Counted from the stretch's first letter, positions 54,968-63,850 are shown. The stretch is 64,000 nucleotides of DNA from CAVTUU01 sp045804965 (GCA_045804965.1 JBJMMD010000025.1:124001-188000), one strand, 5' to 3'. Made by a program: numbers and translations. The notes: a model not told the origin generated them from the letters alone.

Positions 54968-55346
54968 AACAAGCTCGTAGGTGACCATGCGAGCACGTTG
55001 TCACGTCGACAGGTCCGTGGCGGCGTTTGGGCGGGCCAAGCATGGCGGGCTCCCTAAGACGAGAATCGCACCGAAGTCAGCGGTACGATGCACCGAGAAG
55101 GCGGGGCAAGGTTCGCGCGGATGAGGCAGGGGGAGGCCAGCCATGGCGGGCGTGACCGTCCGGTTTGTCGGCACCGCCTCAACACTTACGCCGCGGCAGA
55201 AGGAGCAAGATCTTGATTCTGAGACGGCTTTCGAGACGAGCCGTCCCGCATATACCTGCGCACTCGTGGACGACCCGCGACAAGTCTCCAAAACCTCCGT
55301 TTTTGCGACGGCCCACCCGCCCCGTCGTCCCGTGTGTGGTGACCGG

Positions 55347-55892
55347 TTACGGGGCCGGTGTGGCCTCGTCCGCTTCGCCCTCGAACTGCCCGAAGAGCTC
55401 TTCGAACGTGATCACCGGCGTGCCGGGCGCCTCGACGACCAGCCGCTCGCCGGTGGCGCCCCCGGGGCCCGCCTGCCCCGAGCTGGTCCCGTCCGGCTCG
55501 ATGAGCTCCATGGTGAACTCGGCGGTGAAGCTGGTGCCGTCGGCGCTGACCTCAATGGACGCACGGATCTTGATCGAGCCGACATTCGTGCCCGCCTCGT
55601 CGGCTTCGGCGCCAACGGCCGTGAGGATGGCCGTCCGGTCGCCGGTCGCTTCCCACGCCCCGAGCAACGAGCCGCCGCCCGCCTCGCTTTGGACGTAGCC
55701 GCCGTCCACGTCGAACATAAAGGTATCCAGCGCGTTGTCGGGCGTTTCCGGGTCGGTGTCGGCGAGCCAGGTCCCGACGAGCGGGTGCCCCTGGGTGGCG
55801 GTGTCCTGGGCGTCGGCGTCCGCGCGGAACCCGACCACCGTCACGGCGACCAAGGCAACGACGATGAACGAGCCCAGCCGTCTCTGGCGCAT
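55347..55892 (-). CDS. Secreted small hypothetical protein, lipocalin-like start
   Basis: A 181-residue exported protein. Signal peptide RRLGSFIVVALVAVTVVGFR, then HPLVGTWLADTDPETPDNAL, a pattern seen at the start of lipocalin-like barrels. The rest is beta-rich and ends in an acidic tail. GGGAGG lies four bases before the ATG at 55892. Function unknown. Confidence 0.65.
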   Translation of the reverse strand: MRQRRLGSFIVVALVAVTVVGFRADADAQDTATQGHPLVGTWLADTDPETPDNALDTFMFDVDGGYVQSEAGGGSLLGAWEATGDRTAILTAVGAEADEAGTNVGSIKIRASIEVSADGTSFTAEFTMELIEPDGTSSGQAGPGGATGERLVVEAPGTPVITFEELFGQFEGEADEATPAP

Positions 55893-56112
55893 GATCCCCT
55901 CCCCATCGATGGTTCCGATCGCCGCGCGGCGATCGGGAGCCGGCATCATCCGGCACTGTTCCGTGACCGCAAGAACCCGGCAGATAGACACAACCCTACC
56001 GATGCGGCAACTTCGCGGGCGAGCAGAAGCGTGAACCGAACGATGCCCGATTGGTGGCATGCTCCACTGCGCTCACCGCAGGTGGCGTTGCCACCCGGCG
56101 GCCGCCACGCCG

Positions 56113-56784
56113 TTAGACCCGGCGCATCCGGAGGAGGTCCGCGATCAGGAGCACCAGGGCCCCTAGGGCGATGACGGGGAACACGAGGCCGCCGACGGTG
56201 AAGACGACGGTCCTCGCTCCACCCCAGTCATCTAGGGAGACCGCGTAGGCCCACATGGCCAATACGATGGCCACGGATGCCCCGAGCACGACGAGCAGTC
56301 GCACGCGGCGGCCACGGTAGGTGTCGACGTCCATCTGATCCTCCTCGAACGATGCGGAAATTGGCCCGCCGGGACTCCCCAGCACGGCGCGCAGGAGACC
56401 GGCCACGAGCAGGACGCCGCCGACGCCCAGCCCCACGAACGCCAGGACCGGCATGCCGGCCGCGTCGAGTAAACTGAGCGCCGCGGCGAAAACCGCCGTG
56501 CCCCACACGATCGCGGTCTGGAGCCCCCGCTGACTTCTCCAGGAGGCCCCCGGCGCCGACCCGCGTGCCTCGACGCGCCACAACACGTCACTCGGCATCC
56601 CCGCCAGGACCCGCCCCAGCACAGCCGCGGCGAGGCCCGGCGCGCCGGTCGCCGCCGCGTCGTGGCGGTGCTCCCAGAGGTCCGACGCGATCTCCGCGCG
56701 GCGGGCCGCCCGCACCTCGGGGCGAAGTCCCAGCGTGTAGAGGCAGACCCAGCCGCGGGCGAGGCGTTCGGCGAGATCGGTCAT
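56113..56784 (-). CDS. Polytopic hypothetical membrane protein next to PadR
   Basis: A 223-residue protein with a helical N-terminal part (AARRAEIASDLWEHRHDA) and about four TM segments. The N-terminal segment resembles that of PadR-linked membrane proteins in other bacteria. Its ATG at 56784 has GGAGGG upstream and overlaps the PadR stop by 4 bases, so PadR likely controls it. Confidence 0.75.
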   Translation of the reverse strand: MTDLAERLARGWVCLYTLGLRPEVRAARRAEIASDLWEHRHDAAATGAPGLAAAVLGRVLAGMPSDVLWRVEARGSAPGASWRSQRGLQTAIVWGTAVFAAALSLLDAAGMPVLAFVGLGVGGVLLVAGLLRAVLGSPGGPISASFEEDQMDVDTYRGRRVRLLVVLGASVAIVLAMWAYAVSLDDWGGARTVVFTVGGLVFPVIALGALVLLIADLLRMRRV

Positions 56785-57137
56785 GCCCCCTCCAATGTCC
56801 CGCGCCGGGTCGCCGACAGCCGTGCGGCGTGACCGGCGTCGGCCAGCGCCTGCTCGCCCGTCAGGGTCACTTCGTACAGCCGGCGGCGCGGGCGACCCTC
56901 TTGGGCCGCCAGCTCGGGGTCTTCCCAATGGCTACGCACCAGACCTGCCTGCTCCAGGCGGTCGAGCGCTTTGTAGAGCGTGCCGTGCGCGGTCAGGCGG
57001 CGGGCGCCGGTGTCCGCTTGGAGTTCCTTGGCGACCAGGAACCCGTGGAATTCGGACTGGCCCCGCTGCCGGAACGCCAGTCCGGCGGCCAGGATGCTGG
57101 TTTCGAGGGGGAGGAGGCTGCCCGGTTTGCGTTTCAT
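56781..57137 (-). CDS. PadR family transcriptional regulator
   Basis: A 118-residue regulator with the PadR winged helix: ETSILAAGLAFRQRG, FHGFLVAKELQADTG, ARRLTAHGTLYKALDRLEQA, GLV and then the wing GRPRRRLYEVTLTGEQAL. No long C-terminal domain, as in the short PadR-s1 type. The ATG at 57137 is favoured because the near-consensus promoter puts the transcript start at it. It probably represses its own operon with the membrane protein. Confidence 0.88.
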   Translation of the reverse strand: MKRKPGSLLPLETSILAAGLAFRQRGQSEFHGFLVAKELQADTGARRLTAHGTLYKALDRLEQAGLVRSHWEDPELAAQEGRPRRRLYEVTLTGEQALADAGHAARLSATRRGTLEGA

Positions 57138-57143
57138 GTCGGC

Positions 57144-57172
57144 ATTATAGGAAGATATCTTCTCACTGTCAA
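57144..57172 (-). promoter_or_regulatory. Near-ideal promoter of the PadR operon
   Basis: On the minus strand, TTGACA (57172-57167), a 17-base spacer and TATAAT (57149-57144) are all consensus. The -10 box ends 6 bases before the ATG, so transcription should start at or next to the A of ATG, giving a leaderless mRNA. Confidence 0.85.
57151..57162. promoter_or_regulatory. Perfect palindrome, probable PadR operator
   Basis: GAAGATATCTTC, a perfect 12-base palindrome, fills the spacer between the -35 and -10 boxes. A bound regulator would block RNA polymerase. Confidence 0.75.
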
Positions 57173-57364
57173 GTCCGCCCGGTCGGCGGGGCGGTCGGGG
57201 CACGACGGCGGGTTCGACCGCGGTCTCGGGCATTCTGCGCGCCGCCGGCCCGGACGGATCGCGCGAGAGGCGGTGAGGGCAGACGGCCCGCCGACTTGCC
57301 GGTCATGGAGGACGACAAATAGCGCTGAAGACCTAAGACAGAAATCGTTGAAGATGACAGGCTG

Positions 57365-57415
57365 TCAAGCGGCAATTCGGGGAAGGTGGTTCCCATAAGG
57401 GCTGTTATGGGAACC
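57365..57415. repeat. Dispersed palindromic repeat, copy C
   Basis: A 51-base element almost identical to copy A, ending in the inverted repeat GGTTCCCATA/TATGGGAACC at 57388-57415. Confidence 0.85.
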
Positions 57416-57484
57416 AGAAGCGCAATCTAGAAAGAAGACAGGACGGATCGTTGGTGTGGGGAAAACCGGATCGAAAGTGGGACC

Positions 57485-57516
57485 GTTCTCCCACTAATCA
57501 TCGTTAGTGGGAGAAC
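57485..57516. repeat. 13-bp inverted repeat
   Basis: GTTCTCCCACTAA and its exact complement separated by six bases. It lies between copy C and the second dispersed repeat and could form a strong hairpin. Confidence 0.7.
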
Positions 57517-57580
57517 AGACTCAAGACTCCTTATTAGGGGCGCCCGGGTGAGCCGTCGGAGAATCACCTGTCAAGTCCTA

Positions 57581-57646
57581 GTTCTGAGAAGCAAAAGAGC
57601 GCGCACGACTTAGTTTCGCCGCAGAACAGTAATTCTCCGTCGAACC
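57581..57646. repeat. Second dispersed repeat, copy 1
   Basis: Starts GTTCTGAGAAGCAAAA and ends TTCTCCGTCGAACC, with TTCGCCGCAGAAC between. A matching copy lies at 61416-61478; both follow a palindromic repeat. Confidence 0.75.
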
Positions 57647-58194
57647 AGTGAGGAGCTGAATGACCAGGGAACGCCCCGAGGCTGAGACCACAGGGCGCAT
57701 GCCACGGCCGGATCGACTCGAGACCGTAAGCACGCGCGAAACGTCCGCTCAGCCGCAAGCCCGCTTCGTCTGCACGTCCGGCCACGAGTGACTCGTGCAA
57801 CTCCGTTGTTGAACTGGGTTGCAGTATTCACTAGTGGGAGTGTGTGGATTTAGTCTGGTGCCAGCGGCGTAGGGCAGAATGTGCTTACCAGGCCCGCAAC
57901 GTTGGGGTGGCCGGTGCGGTTGCGGCTCAGGGTCGTCCAGACTACGCCTGGCTCTCGTAACCTCACGTGGCAAGGGCCGAAGGGTTCATCGCGGATGCCG
58001 CCGCATTTGTCATCCAATTGCCGGCACGAAGTCGCGATCTGATGCGGCGATGGCCGGAGGGAATTGCTCGCTGGCGCAACTGCTATGATCCTCTCCGACG
58101 TCTCTGTGAGTAACTTGGGCGAGATCACCGATCATCACGTCGGCGTGACGCTGACGCCGTGCGCTTTGTGGCAGGCATGTGAAAGGAACGGACT

Positions 58195-59754
58195 ATGCGC
58201 TTCCGATCTCTGCTCAACGTCCTTTTTCTTGCGGTCATCCTCGTTTCGGGGTCGTGCAGCGCGCCGGTCGTCGCACAGAATGCAACACCCTCCGCAGCCG
58301 GTGTGGTCCTCTCACCTGATGCCAAAGTAGACGGGCTGAGCCTTGGTGAGTGGAGCGCGCGCTCGTGGCAGTGGTCCTTCAGTTTCCCCAACGATGCCAA
58401 TCCGTTCTCCGATGAAACCGGGGAGCGTTGTGGCTTTGGACAATCCGGGCCAGTCTTTTTCCTGGCCGGGGCGGATCATAGCGTCGCGCGATCGTGCGTT
58501 GTCCCGCTGGGAGTCAACATTTTCGTGCCGATTATCGGATCGGAGTGCTCAACCGTTGAGCCCCCACCCTTTTTTGGACGCGATGAGGCCGAGCTTCGGC
58601 GGTGCGCCACGGGTAATGTCACCATGGCAGAGCGCGTACTCGATATGTCAGTCATGCAACTCACGGTCGACGGTCAGGCGATCGACGACCTCTCGGCGTA
58701 TCGGGCCGCGACACCGCTGTTTACCCTATGGCTTCCCAAAGGCAATGCTCTGGGTTCGGACAAGATGGTTGCCAATTCCGTGGCCGATGGTTACCAGGTC
58801 ATGCTCAACCCACTTCCTGAAGGGGATCATGTCGTCGTGATTACCTTTCCTGGCGGACCCGGCCAAACCTTGACGATCACGTACAAGTTGACAGTCCAGT
58901 CAGATGCGTACGCCAATTCGCCGGCAACACCAGACGTGTTCCCGACTCCGGCAGGATCGCCCACCGCGTCGGCCATAACCTTCGATGGCCAAATCGACGT
59001 CGGCGGTGGCCGGATGCTGCACGTGCGCTGTGCCGGCAGAGGGAGCCCGACCGTCGTCTTCGAGGAGGGCGGCCCCGATGACGTCGGCGCCAGTACGAAG
59101 GTCGGCGCGCTGGGATTCGCCAACGAGATCGCTGGTCTAACCCGGTTTTGCGCGTACGACCGCGCCTTCCAGGGCTCCAGCGACCCTGCTCCCGCTGGTC
59201 CCCGTACCCTCCGCGACAGTGCCGCCGACTTGCATGCCCTCCTGAGCAGCCCTGAGCTCGCTTGTCCCTGCGTGCTCGTCGGTGAGTCCATGGGCGGGGC
59301 GATCACCCTGATCTTGGCCGCGACCCACCCCGACGATATCGCCGGTTTGGTTCTGCTCGATCCGCCGCCCCCTGGTTTCATCGACCGCGCCTTGGAGATC
59401 GCTCCAGCAGACTCGCCGGAAGCTGACCTGGCCAACGGGGTTCCCAATCCAGAGCATCTCGACTTCGTCGCCAGCTTACGCCAGGTCGAGACTCCAGTCC
59501 TCCCGACGTCCGTGCCGGTTGTGCTGCTCACCCATGGGGTGGGCTACCCGCCGATCTGTCCCTGCTCGCCGGACTACCCAGCTGATGAGTTGGAAGCGTG
59601 GTGGCAACAGGCACAGACGGCGCTGGCCGAGGCCCTGCACGGCAAGCTGGTGGTCGCCGAGGGCAGTAGCCACTACATCGAAACGGACCGACCCGCCTTC
59701 ATCGTCGATGCGACGCACGAGGTCGTCAACGCAGTCCGTGACCCGAGCACGTAA
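58195..59754 (+). CDS. Secreted alpha/beta hydrolase with an extra N-terminal domain
   Basis: A 519-residue exported protein. The signal peptide (SLLNVLFLAVILVSGSCSA) is followed by an unrecognised beta-rich domain at about 30-245 with several Cys, then an Ala/Thr/Pro linker and an alpha/beta hydrolase domain at about 262-515. The nucleophile elbow GESMGG, an early oxyanion region EEGGPDD, and a C-terminal SSHYIE His are visible; Cys pairs occur in CPCVLVG and CPCSPDY. The ATG has AAAGGA eight bases upstream. It is probably an exported esterase or peptidase, but the substrate is unknown. Confidence 0.8.
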   Translation: MRFRSLLNVLFLAVILVSGSCSAPVVAQNATPSAAGVVLSPDAKVDGLSLGEWSARSWQWSFSFPNDANPFSDETGERCGFGQSGPVFFLAGADHSVARSCVVPLGVNIFVPIIGSECSTVEPPPFFGRDEAELRRCATGNVTMAERVLDMSVMQLTVDGQAIDDLSAYRAATPLFTLWLPKGNALGSDKMVANSVADGYQVMLNPLPEGDHVVVITFPGGPGQTLTITYKLTVQSDAYANSPATPDVFPTPAGSPTASAITFDGQIDVGGGRMLHVRCAGRGSPTVVFEEGGPDDVGASTKVGALGFANEIAGLTRFCAYDRAFQGSSDPAPAGPRTLRDSAADLHALLSSPELACPCVLVGESMGGAITLILAATHPDDIAGLVLLDPPPPGFIDRALEIAPADSPEADLANGVPNPEHLDFVASLRQVETPVLPTSVPVVLLTHGVGYPPICPCSPDYPADELEAWWQQAQTALAEALHGKLVVAEGSSHYIETDRPAFIVDATHEVVNAVRDPST

Positions 59755-60275
59755 GCGACACCGGAGGCATCGCCAGCGGCTCGGTCAATGGAGACTCCTG
59801 GCTAAGTCGTTGCTCGCCGACTGCGGGCGGCGCGACGGGAGATCCGCTCTGACCGAGGGTTGGGCAGCGGAGCACGGCGGGAAGATGTTACCGGGCGCAT
59901 CCTTCAGCGGCAATCGGTTTGGCGGGAGACTGAGCGACGGGGCACACCGGAGCCCCTCGGTTACACACGGCGACTGTTCTGTTGAGCCCATGCGGCGTAA
60001 GCTACTGCATCTCAGGATACCGACCACCGTGGCGTCCGAATCTGCAGCCAGCACAGCTGATTGGCCGATGAACCCGCTCCCCGAACAGTAACCATGTGGT
60101 ACGCAATAAGGTTAAGACCGTCTTGTTCACGGGGCCGGGGCACTTCTTCTCTCCGAACATCCCACCTTTGGCTCTGGTCGAAATTGCGTGGCACATCCGT
60201 CTTGACTCGTAAAACGTAGGAAACACCGCGCAGTAGGGACTGCGGCAGGGAATCCGCACCGGCAAGGAGGACTCA
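59755..60275. other. Gene-free spacer
   Basis: About 520 bases without a supported gene or repeat. Presumably carries the promoter of the small secreted ORF at 60276. Confidence 0.3.
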
Positions 60276-60524
60276 ATGCGATCACTTCGGCGATGGCTGC
60301 TCGCACTGATGGTCGCCGCACCCCTGATGCTCACAGGCGCGCACGCGGGGTCGGCGGAGGCGTTGCCGCCCTGCAACGACTTCGACGCGAACGGGGCACC
60401 GAGCGGGTTTGAATTTGCCACGTATCACATCGTGGCGCTCGCGCACGCGGGTGAGCTCGGGGCCGGTGGGCACATCCCCGGGCACCACCAGGGCTTCTCG
60501 CTCTGCAATCCGGCCGGCACGTAG
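60276..60524 (+). CDS. Small secreted hypothetical protein
   Basis: An 82-residue protein with AAGGAGGA five bases before its ATG. It has a signal peptide (RRWLLALMVAAPLMLTGAHA) and a short mature part rich in His and Gly (YHIVALAHAGELGAGGHIPG) with two Cys. The His-rich mature peptide could bind metal. Not recognised. Good start signals support it. Confidence 0.6.
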   Translation: MRSLRRWLLALMVAAPLMLTGAHAGSAEALPPCNDFDANGAPSGFEFATYHIVALAHAGELGAGGHIPGHHQGFSLCNPAGT

Positions 60525-60729
60525 CGCACCAGCCGCACCGCCGCCGAGGCGGTAGTCAGGGGCTGCACGCCCCAGCAGGAAGCGTTCGCCCGTCACCACC
60601 CAACGCTGCAGCTTGAGCGCACACCGCCCGACGCGATCGTCGACCACGCGGCCCAGGCGCCGGGCAGACAGCACTGACGCTCACCTCCGCTCAGCGCGCG
60701 CAGCATTGCGCGGCTCAGCGGAGCGGTGA

Positions 60730-61179
60730 TCAGGCGCCGGTCTGCGCATCGGTGTACGACCGATGCTGCGGCCCGTTCCGGACGGCGTCAGACCAGACCG
60801 CCTCCCATCGCCACAACACGACCGCGATGAGGAGGACAAGCCCCCCCTCGGCGACCTTGGACGCGAGGTCGAGATCGCCCACCGGCTCCGTCTCGCCGGC
60901 GCCGGGGCCGAAGACCGGGATGCCGACCGTGCGGGTCCAGACCCAGAGGACGATGATCGCTAGGTTACCAACAATGCCGGCAACGAGGAGCCCGCGGCGT
61001 GGCCAGCGGACCAAGGTGAGGGCGAAGAGCACCTGCAGGACGGCCACGACCAGGAAAAACGTGCCGTAACCCCACCACTCGTCGAAGTGCTCGGGAATCA
61101 CCCACAAGTGAATGCCGGCCGCGACGAGCGAGAGCGCCGCGGCAAGGACAAGCAGGGTGCGTCGGATCCGGTCGGTCAT
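60730..61179 (-). CDS. Four-TM hypothetical membrane protein
   Basis: A 149-residue polytopic protein with hydrophobic segments at about 8-26, 42-58, 66-84 and 110-125. A conserved-looking HLWVIPEHFDEWWGYGTFF loop contains His, Glu and Trp residues. GAGGAGG precedes the ATG. The gene-free stretch 60525-60729 separates it from the small secreted ORF on the other strand. No family named. Confidence 0.7.
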   Translation of the reverse strand: MTDRIRRTLLVLAAALSLVAAGIHLWVIPEHFDEWWGYGTFFLVVAVLQVLFALTLVRWPRRGLLVAGIVGNLAIIVLWVWTRTVGIPVFGPGAGETEPVGDLDLASKVAEGGLVLLIAVVLWRWEAVWSDAVRNGPQHRSYTDAQTGA

Positions 61180-61343
61180 CCCAGCCTCCTCGCTGCGAGT
61201 GCGGATTCCTTCTTCGGTTCCTACGCGGATCGCGGGCCTGCGGTTGGGGTAGCGTCAGTGTACGTGGCGCCGGACACACAATGACCCTCGTGCCGCAGAA
61301 GATAAGACTTCCGACGGGGAATCGAGGAGGAGCCGGGGTCGGC

Positions 61344-61371
61344 GGTTCCTGTAAGGGTTGTTATCGGAACC
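61344..61371. repeat. Dispersed palindromic repeat, copy D
   Basis: GGTTCCTGTA and TATCGGAACC flank AAGGGTTGT-like bases. Imperfect pairing, but the upstream GGAGGAGCCGG is shared with copy B. Confidence 0.75.
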
Positions 61372-61415
61372 AGGGAATGCGCCACACGGGTGAGGAAACC
61401 CCCGTTGAGTTTTTG

Positions 61416-61478
61416 GTTCTCAGGAGCAAAAAGGGCGCCCCCCAGTTTCGCCGCAGAACTTGGATTCTCCGTCGAACC
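61416..61478. repeat. Second dispersed repeat, copy 2
   Basis: Starts GTTCTCAGGAGCAAAA and ends GTCGAACC with TTCGCCGCAGAACTTGGATT between, matching copy 1 at 57581-57646 over most of its length. Confidence 0.7.
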
Positions 61479-61561
61479 TAGAAGGTCGCCACCTTGCCCT
61501 GTGGTCGGGACGGCGAGGTCGGTGACGACGCCGAAGTGGTCGCTAGCCCCCAACCCTCTCC

Positions 61562-62851
61562 TCATCCAGCCGGCATGACCGCGTCGGCCGGCTGGTGTCG
61601 GAGACGGCGCAGCGGCGAGGCGGCCGCCACGAGCGGTCCGAGCAGTGTCGCGATGGTGCACGCGAGCAGTGCCGGTCGCAATCCCAGGGCGGCGCCGAGC
61701 ACGCCGCCGAGGAGCGCACCGAACGCGCCGGCGCCATAGACAATGAAGCGGTGGCTCGCCGTCACGCGCGCCTGCAGGTGGTCTGGCGTGACAGCCTGGC
61801 GCAGCGTCCATTGATGGATGTTGGCGACGGTGTCTGTGGCGCCACCCAGGGCCCGCGCTGCCGTCAGTATGGCGACCACGGCGAGGGGCGGGCCGGCGGC
61901 GAGCGGGACCAGCAGCCCGGCGAGGGCGGCTACGGTCCAGCCGGTGACGATCGCCGGGCCGACGCCGAACCGCCGACCGGACCACGGCGCCAGCATCGCC
62001 CCGGGAATGGCACAGGCGCCGCCGGCCGCAAAGATGAGCCCGATGGTCGCCGGACCAAGGCCCAACTGCCGCGTGGCATACAGCAGGTAGAGGGCGACGA
62101 CGGCATCGCCGAAGAAGCTGATCATCGTCGACGCCAGGACGATCGGGCGGAGCAGCGGATGGCCGAGGAGCGCCCGCAGGCCGGCGGCGATCGCCGGCGT
62201 CAAGGGCTCACGCTGGGTGGGTTGCTCGGGCGGCGGCTCGCGCCGCCCGATCGTGCTCACCAGGAATGCGGATGCGAGGTACGAGGCGGCGTCCGCCAGG
62301 ACAGCAAACGGGGCCGAGACGAGTTGGATCAGCAATCCGGCGAGGCCGGGGCCGGCCGAATTCGCCGCGGAGTGGCTGATCTGGAACTTGCTGTTGCCCT
62401 CGACGAGGCGCTGCCGGCCGATCAGCCACGGCGCGTACGCGTAGTGGGCCACCTCGCCGAGGACGCCGAGAGCGCCCACCCCGAAGGCGACGACGCAGAG
62501 CTGAGCAAAGTGCACCGTGCCCAGGATCGAGGCCGCTGGCACGGAGACGAGGAGCAGGGCGCACCCGAGGTCGGTGCCGATCAGGAGCGGACGGCGGCGC
62601 ACGCGGTCGGCCCATACGCCGGCCGGCAGGCTGACCAGGAAGAAGGGAGCCCGGCCGGCAGCAACCAACAGGCCCATCTGGAGCGGCGAGGCGCCCAGCG
62701 TCAGCGCCGCGATGAGGGGCAGGGCCAGGGCCGTGATTTCCGTTCCCACCAGCGAGATGCTCAGGGCCGCCCACAGCTTGAAAAAGTCCGCGTCGCGCCA
62801 CAGCCGGCCGACATCCGCCCGATTGGCCGCAGCGGCTGCGTTACTAGTCAC
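61562..62851 (-). CDS. MFS transporter (EntS/MFS_3-like)
   Basis: A 429-residue MFS permease with 12 TM segments and a loop signature SLPAGVWADRVRRRPLLIGTD. The VGTEITALALPLIAALTLGA start and the internal HSAANSAGPGLAGLLIQ region are typical of EntS-like drug and siderophore exporters. The GTG start at 62851 has AAGGAG about nine bases upstream. Divergent from the CGNR-family regulator, which probably controls it. Confidence 0.88.
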   Translation of the reverse strand: MTSNAAAAANRADVGRLWRDADFFKLWAALSISLVGTEITALALPLIAALTLGASPLQMGLLVAAGRAPFFLVSLPAGVWADRVRRRPLLIGTDLGCALLLVSVPAASILGTVHFAQLCVVAFGVGALGVLGEVAHYAYAPWLIGRQRLVEGNSKFQISHSAANSAGPGLAGLLIQLVSAPFAVLADAASYLASAFLVSTIGRREPPPEQPTQREPLTPAIAAGLRALLGHPLLRPIVLASTMISFFGDAVVALYLLYATRQLGLGPATIGLIFAAGGACAIPGAMLAPWSGRRFGVGPAIVTGWTVAALAGLLVPLAAGPPLAVVAILTAARALGGATDTVANIHQWTLRQAVTPDHLQARVTASHRFIVYGAGAFGALLGGVLGAALGLRPALLACTIATLLGPLVAAASPLRRLRHQPADAVMPAG

Positions 62852-62874
62852 CGGCTCATCTCCTTACCGTACCT

Positions 62875-62952
62875 GGTTACGTGCTACACGAGGTATACTG
62901 GTAACAAGGTTGCAAGGACGATGCCACCACTCAAACAGTGATAGATGGTAAC
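62875..62952. promoter_or_regulatory. Divergent promoter region with GTTAC/GTAAC dyads
   Basis: GGTTAC at 62875-62880 and GGTAAC at 62900-62905 form an inverted pair around TATACT (62894-62899), and a further GGTAAC lies at 62947-62952. They sit between the MFS and CGNR genes and may be the operator of the regulator. Confidence 0.4.
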
Positions 62953-63718
62953 GATGAAAAGGAACGGCGGGTCAAGCGAGACGAACCGCGGCCGGATTTG
63001 GCAAGACAGCGATCCGGTCTTCCCGCGATTGCTTGGGGAGCGGCTCTGCTTGGACTTCGCCAACACGGTCGAACCGCGGACGGGGTCCTCGCCGGAGGAG
63101 TTCTTGCGGGACTACTCCGACCTTGTCGGGTGGGGCCGGCACGTTGGAGTCTTTTCGGCGGCCCAGGCACGGCGGCTGCTCGCCGAAGGGGAATGCCGCC
63201 CGGAGATCGCGGTGGCGACGTTCGCGCGCGCCCTCGCCCTCCGCGAGGCGATCTACCGAGTGTTCCGCGCCGTAGCGCACGGGGACATGCCAGCGCCCGG
63301 GGACCTTGCGACGGTGCACGAGGAGCACCTCGCAGCTTTGGCGCGCGCGCGGCTCGTCGCGACGGGTGCCGGGGTCGACCTGGCATGGTCTGACGACGAG
63401 CCGAGCTTGGACCGTGTCCTCTGGCCCGTGGCGCGCTCGGCGGTGGATCTGCTCGTGGGCAGGGACTCGGCTCGCATCAAGGAGTGCCGGGGACCAGACG
63501 GCGGCTGCGGCTGGCTCTTCTACGACGTGAGCAAGAACGCCAGCCGTCGGTGGTGCAGCATGGAGGGGTGCGGCAGTGTCGCGAAGATGCGCCGCTACCG
63601 CGCACGTCGGCACGCGGCTCGTCCAGGCCGGCAAGGCTCGTCACCCGGTCATGTTGCACCGCCGGCGAGCGGGACCGCTCGCCGAGGCCGGAGCAAGGAA
63701 CCGCACGCCGAGCAGTGA
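62945..63718 (+). CDS. ABATE/CGNR zinc-finger family regulator, altered motif
   Basis: A 257-residue protein with an N-terminal ABATE-type domain (ERLCLDFANTVEPRTGSSPE) and a C-terminal CGNR-type zinc finger (CGWLFYDVSKNASRRWCSME, then GCG). The zinc Cys are kept but the name-giving CGNR reads CGSV. The start is uncertain: ATG at 62945 or 62954, with no clear Shine-Dalgarno site. The protein probably regulates the divergent MFS gene. The tail after about residue 215 is basic and variable. Confidence 0.85.
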   Translation: MVTMKRNGGSSETNRGRIWQDSDPVFPRLLGERLCLDFANTVEPRTGSSPEEFLRDYSDLVGWGRHVGVFSAAQARRLLAEGECRPEIAVATFARALALREAIYRVFRAVAHGDMPAPGDLATVHEEHLAALARARLVATGAGVDLAWSDDEPSLDRVLWPVARSAVDLLVGRDSARIKECRGPDGGCGWLFYDVSKNASRRWCSMEGCGSVAKMRRYRARRHAARPGRQGSSPGHVAPPASGTARRGRSKEPHAEQ

Positions 63719-63850
63719 CCGGGGCAGGTGGAAAGGCCAACTAGGCCGGCAGCCCAATCAGATCCATGAGGGCGTTCGGCATGTGTCGACTATACCCACG
63801 AACAGCATCGGCGAGATTGAGTGAAGGAGTTTTCTTGGGGTGAGGTTTCG

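Larger units (their letters stand above)
57173..58194. other. Gene-poor stretch with repeats and a 43-codon ORF
   Basis: It contains repeat copy C, a long hairpin, a second dispersed repeat and a possible ORF at 57660-57791 (43 codons, GAGGAG four bases upstream, ending RFVCTSGHE). Nothing else is supported. Confidence 0.35.

Noticed and set aside
52981..54984. 667-codon plus-strand open frame
   Set aside because: It is the antisense shadow of the propeller gene and neighbouring GC-rich DNA; composition is Arg/His/Asp-rich without domains.
56113..60000. Toxin-antitoxin or phage-defence locus in the flexible region
   Set aside because: The genes present (PadR, membrane protein, hydrolase) show no nuclease, kinase or antitoxin motifs; no support.
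61595..62941. 448-codon plus-strand open frame
   Set aside because: It lies antisense to the clear MFS gene and has shadow-like composition.
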